DNA from: an uncultured Alkalilimnicola sp.
GTDB taxonomy: Bacteria; Pseudomonadota; Gammaproteobacteria; Nitrococcales; AK92
NCBI GenBank assembly: GCA_937951875.1
Contig: CALGAN010000013.1
Location: 23,005-87,004, forward strand
Direction of reading: 5' to 3'
Length of the DNA stretch: 64,000 nucleotides
Shown: positions 61,127 to 64,000 of the stretch, one piece after another
Layout: each line of letters opens with the position of its first letter
How positions within the stretch are numbered: the first letter of the stretch is position 1
Made by a program: the position numbers and the translations under genes
Notes under the pieces: generated by a model
Told to the model about the DNA's origin: nothing
What the model saw: only the letters and a program-made list of their open reading frames with translations
The model's database searches: none

Positions 61127-62004
61127 GCGAGGCTCCCGACGGAGGCGGGCGGTTCGGCGTTGCGGGCGGCGGCGGCCTGCTGAGCGGCGCGCCACTCGAC
61201 GAAGCTCTTCACAGCCAGGGTGACCAGCGCCAGCAGCGCCAGCAGCGAGGCCGTGGCGAAGGCGGCGACGAAGTTGTATTCGTTGTACAGAATTTCAACA
61301 TGCAGCGGCAGCGTGTTGGTCTGGCCGCGGATATGGCCGGACACTACCGACACCGCGCCGAATTCGCCCATGGCGCGGGCGTTGCACAGGATCACGCCGT
61401 ACAGCAGCCCCCACTTGATGTTGGGCAGCGTCACCCGCCAGAAGGTCTGCCAACCGTTGGCGCCCAGGGTCAGCGCCGCTTCCTCTTCCTCGGTGCCTTG
61501 CTCCTGCATCACCGGGATCAGCTCGCGGGCGACGAACGGGAACGTGACGAAGATGGTGGCCAGCACGATGCCCGGCACCGCGAACACGATCTTGATGTCG
61601 TGCTCGGCCAGCCACGGCCCCAGCCAGCCCTGCATGCCGAACATCAGCACGTAGATCAGGCCGGAGATCACCGGCGAGACCGCGAACGGCAGATCGATCA
61701 GGGTGACGAGCAGGTTCTTGCCACGGAAGTCGTGCTTGGCGATGGCCCAGGCGGCGCACACGCCGAACACCAGGTTCAGCGGTACGGCGATGGCGGCGGC
61801 GGTGAGCGTCAGCCGGATCGCCGCCAGGGCGTCGGGCTCGACGATCGCCTCCCAATAAGCCTCGACGCCGTTGCGCAGCGCCTCGGTGATCACCGCCGCC
61901 AGCGGCAGCAGCAGGAACAGCGCGACGAAAGTCAGCGTCAGCGTGATCAGCACCACGCGCAGCCAGGGCGCTTCGGTTAGCACCAACGAGTGTTTGGAGG
62001 ACAT
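61123..62004 (-). CDS. cysW: sulfate ABC transporter permease CysW
   Basis: This is a 293-residue inner-membrane permease with six helices and the binding-protein-dependent transport motif EEEAALTLGANGWQTFWRVT near residue 175, followed by GRAMGEFGAVSVVSGHIRGQ-like sequence (CNARAMGEFGAVSVVSG) and TNTLPLHVEILYNEYN. This matches CysW. Its TGA overlaps the cysA ATG by 4 bases, and it starts 6 bases after cysT. Confidence 0.93.
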
Positions 62005-62010
62005 CGGCGA

Positions 62011-62856
62011 TTACTCCGTGTGCCGCTTTCGGCTCCACCATTGCAGCAGGTTGATCAGCAGCAGCAGGACGAAGGAGATCAGCAGCATCGCTACGGCGAT
62101 GGCGGTGGCGCCGGCGTAGTCGTACTGCTCCAGCTTGGTGATGATCAGCAGCGGGGTGATCTCGGAGATCATCGGCATGTTGCCGGCGATGAAGATCACC
62201 GAGCCGTACTCGCCCAGGCCGCGGGCGAAGGCGAGCGCGAAGCCGGTCAGCAGCGCCGGCATCAGCGAGGGCAGGATCACCCGGCGGAAGGTGGTGAACC
62301 GGCTGGCGCCGAGGCTGGCCGCGGCTTCTTCCAGCTCCGGCTCCAGCTCCTGCAGCACCGGCTGCACCGAGCGCACCACGAACGGCAGGCCGATGAAGAT
62401 CAGCGCCACGGTGATGCCGACCGGCGTGAACGCCACCTTCAGGCCCAGCGGCTCCAGGTACTGGCCGATCCAGCCGTTGCCGGCGTAGAGCGCGGTCAGA
62501 GAAATGCCGGCCACCGCGGTCGGCAGGGCGAACGGCAGGTCGACCAGGGCGTCGATCAGGCGCTTGCCCGGGAAGCGGTAGCGCACCAGCACCCAGGCCA
62601 CCAGCAGCCCGGCGAACAGGTTCACCGCCGCCGCCGCCAGCGAGGCGCCGAAGCTGACCCGGTAAGAGGCGACCACCCGCGGGTGGGTGACGGTCTGCCA
62701 GAACCCGTCCCAGCCGAGCTCCGTCGACTTGAGGAACGTCGAGGAGAGCGGGATCAGAACGATCAGGCTCAGGTAGAACAGGGCGAAGCCCAGCGTGATC
62801 CCGAAACCCGGGATCACACTGGGCCGCTTGAAGGTAAAGGCCGAGGCGGAGGCCAT
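62011..62856 (-). CDS. cysT: sulfate ABC transporter permease CysT (CysU)
   Basis: This is a 281-residue permease with six helices. CysT features are PGFGITLGFALFYLSLIVLI at the N-terminus, DLPFALPTAVAGISLTALYA near 145, the coupling helix LEPELEEAAASLGASRFTTF near 192 and FARGLGEYGSVIFIAGNMP near 228. It forms the channel with CysW. It lies between the binding-protein gene (22 bp away) and cysW. Confidence 0.93.
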   Translation of the reverse strand: MASASAFTFKRPSVIPGFGITLGFALFYLSLIVLIPLSSTFLKSTELGWDGFWQTVTHPRVVASYRVSFGASLAAAAVNLFAGLLVAWVLVRYRFPGKRLIDALVDLPFALPTAVAGISLTALYAGNGWIGQYLEPLGLKVAFTPVGITVALIFIGLPFVVRSVQPVLQELEPELEEAAASLGASRFTTFRRVILPSLMPALLTGFALAFARGLGEYGSVIFIAGNMPMISEITPLLIITKLEQYDYAGATAIAVAMLLISFVLLLLINLLQWWSRKRHTE

Positions 62857-62878
62857 CGCTGGGGTCCTGGTGCCTTGC

Positions 62879-63895
62879 TTAGCGCTTGGGCGCGTAGATC
62901 TGGTCGAAGGTGCCGCCGTCGGCGAAGTGCGTCTGCTGCGCCTTCTGCCAGCCGCCGAAGTCCTTGTCGATGGTCAGCAGCTCAAGCTTGGGGAAGCGCT
63001 TGGTGTCCTCCGGGTCGGCCAGCTCGGGGTAGATCGGCCGGTAGTAGTTCTTGGCGGCGATCTTCTGCCCGGCCGGCGAGTACAGGAACTCCAGGTAGGC
63101 CTTGGCGACTTCGGTGGTGCCCTTCTTCTGGGCGATCTTGTCGACCACGGTCACCGGCGGCTCGGCCAGGATCGAGATGGACGGCACCACGATGTCGAAC
63201 TTGCCGGGGCCGAGCTCGTTCAGCGCCAGGAAGGCCTCGTTCTCCCAGGCCAGCAGCACGTCGCCGATGCCGCGCTGGACGAAGGTGTTGGTGGCGCCGC
63301 GGGCGCCGGAGTCGAGCACCGGCACGTGCTTGAACAGCTCGGTGACGAACTCCTTGGCCTTCTCATCGCTGCCGTACTTCTTCAGGCCGTAGCCCCAGGC
63401 CGCCAGATAGTTCCAGCGGGCGCCGCCCGAGGTCTTCGGGTTGGGAGTGATCACCTGGACGTCGGGGCGGATCAGGTCGTCCCAGTCCTTGATGTTCTTC
63501 GGGTTGCCCGAGCGCACCAGGAACACGATGGTCGAGGTGTACGGGCTGCTGTTGTGCGGCAGGCGCTTCTGCCAGTCGGCCGGGATGTAGCCGGTGCGCT
63601 GGGCGATCTCGTCGATGTCGTAGGCCAGCGCCAGGGTCACCACGTCGGCCTCCAGGCCGTCGATCACCGCGCGCGCCTGCTTGCCGGAGCCGCCGTGCGA
63701 CTGACGGACGGTGATGGTCTGGCCGGTCTGCTGCTTCCAGTGCTCGACGAACGCCTTGTTGAACTCGACGTAGAGCTCGCGCGTCGGGTCGTAGGAGACG
63801 TTGAGCAGTTCGAGGTTCTTGGCCGCGGCGGCGCCGGCCAGGCCCAGGGCCAGGACGGTGGTGGCGGCGACGGTGCGGAACAGGTGCTTGATCAT
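62879..63895 (-). CDS. sbp: periplasmic sulfate-binding protein
   Basis: This is a 338-residue periplasmic sulfate-binding protein. The signal peptide MIKHLFRTVAATTVLALGLA is cleaved near GAAAAK. The mature part begins LELLNVSYDPTRELYVEFN and has SHGGSGKQARAVIDGLEADV, TPNPKTSGGARWNYLAAWGY and GKFDIVVPSISILAEPPVTV, all typical of the Sbp/CysP family. It delivers sulfate to CysTWA. Whether it prefers sulfate or thiosulfate cannot be read; I use sbp for the fold. A porin gene end lies 11 bp upstream. Confidence 0.92.
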   Translation of the reverse strand: MIKHLFRTVAATTVLALGLAGAAAAKNLELLNVSYDPTRELYVEFNKAFVEHWKQQTGQTITVRQSHGGSGKQARAVIDGLEADVVTLALAYDIDEIAQRTGYIPADWQKRLPHNSSPYTSTIVFLVRSGNPKNIKDWDDLIRPDVQVITPNPKTSGGARWNYLAAWGYGLKKYGSDEKAKEFVTELFKHVPVLDSGARGATNTFVQRGIGDVLLAWENEAFLALNELGPGKFDIVVPSISILAEPPVTVVDKIAQKKGTTEVAKAYLEFLYSPAGQKIAAKNYYRPIYPELADPEDTKRFPKLELLTIDKDFGGWQKAQQTHFADGGTFDQIYAPKR

Positions 63896-63906
63896 CGCGG
63901 ATTACC

Positions 63907-64000
63907 TCAGAAGTTGTAGATCGCGCCGAGGGCGGCGCCGAAGGCCTTCTCGCCGGCAACCCCGGCGAAGTCGCCGTCGCTGGTCTCGCGCCAGGGGGTG
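63907..64000 (-). CDS. outer-membrane porin, C-terminal end only
   Basis: The last 31 codons read HPWRETSDGDFAGV, then AGEKAFGAALGAIYNF and TGA. Alternating residues and a terminal Phe (AIYNF) are the beta-signal that the BAM machinery recognises in porins. The gene runs out of the window to the right. Its stop is 11 bp before the sulfate-binding gene on the same strand, so it may supply anions such as sulfate through the outer membrane; this is inference from position. Confidence 0.6.
   Translation of the reverse strand, partial: TPWRETSDGDFAGVAGEKAFGAALGAIYNF

Overview
The window is ordinary chromosome from a high-GC, Gram-negative bacterium, most likely a gammaproteobacterium. The evidence is the set of YfhM/PbpC, HtpX, NhaR and H-NS-family genes, a CrbS/CrbR-type two-component pair, a Val-rich ilvB-type leader peptide and sigma-54/NtrC control of an ammonium channel. 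I cannot name the genus. I see no phage, insertion sequence, CRISPR array, tRNA or rRNA. Genes are dense and many of the longest open frames are antisense shadows produced by the high GC content.

Layout. 0-6 kb: 3' part of glycerol kinase, then a circularly permuted ATP-grasp / alpha-E / zinc metallopeptidase run facing an Anbu proteasome-like peptidase. 6-16.5 kb: an acyl-CoA synthetase (+), then a long minus-strand acyl-CoA/redox operon (TetR, two SDRs, acyl-CoA dehydrogenase, two MDR oxidoreductases, PhzF) with a clear TetR operator overlapping the transcription start. 16.6-22.7 kb: a nitrogen-regulated amt gene with a coupled unknown gene, a small membrane protein, a pair of ferritin-like proteins, an H-NS-like protein and a secreted nuclease. 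22.8-31.9 kb: a giant alpha-2-macroglobulin, DedA, PBP1C and the tiny ribosomal protein bTHX. 32-34 kb: a complete attenuator (promoter, Val-rich leader peptide, terminator) in front of a degenerate acetolactate-synthase-like gene. 34-40 kb: secreted envelope proteins, a Fur-box-controlled cytochrome c-FTR1 iron permease, glucokinase and an MBL hydrolase, then a 600-bp gap. 40.2-41.4 kb: a stand-alone protein resembling EF-G domains III+V with no GTPase domain, a zinc-ribbon membrane protein and a helical-repeat secreted protein. 41.5-48.6 kb: LysR, an MFS exporter and a complete LivGFKHM transporter. 48.6-54 kb: an SSF-histidine kinase hybrid facing its LuxR-type response regulator. 54-60 kb: a 5'-3' exonuclease, two TerC proteins, HtpX, NhaR and a fructosamine-kinase-like protein. 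60-64 kb: a sulfate ABC operon following the end of a porin.

The strongest leads are (i) the EF-G III-V mini-protein and its zinc-ribbon neighbour at 40.2-41.1 kb, (ii) the ilvB-type attenuator kept in front of an ALS-like gene that has lost ThDP/Mg-binding residues, (iii) the alpha-2-macroglobulin without thioester or lipobox next to pbpC, and (iv) the unknown gene coupled to a sigma-54/NtrC-controlled amt.
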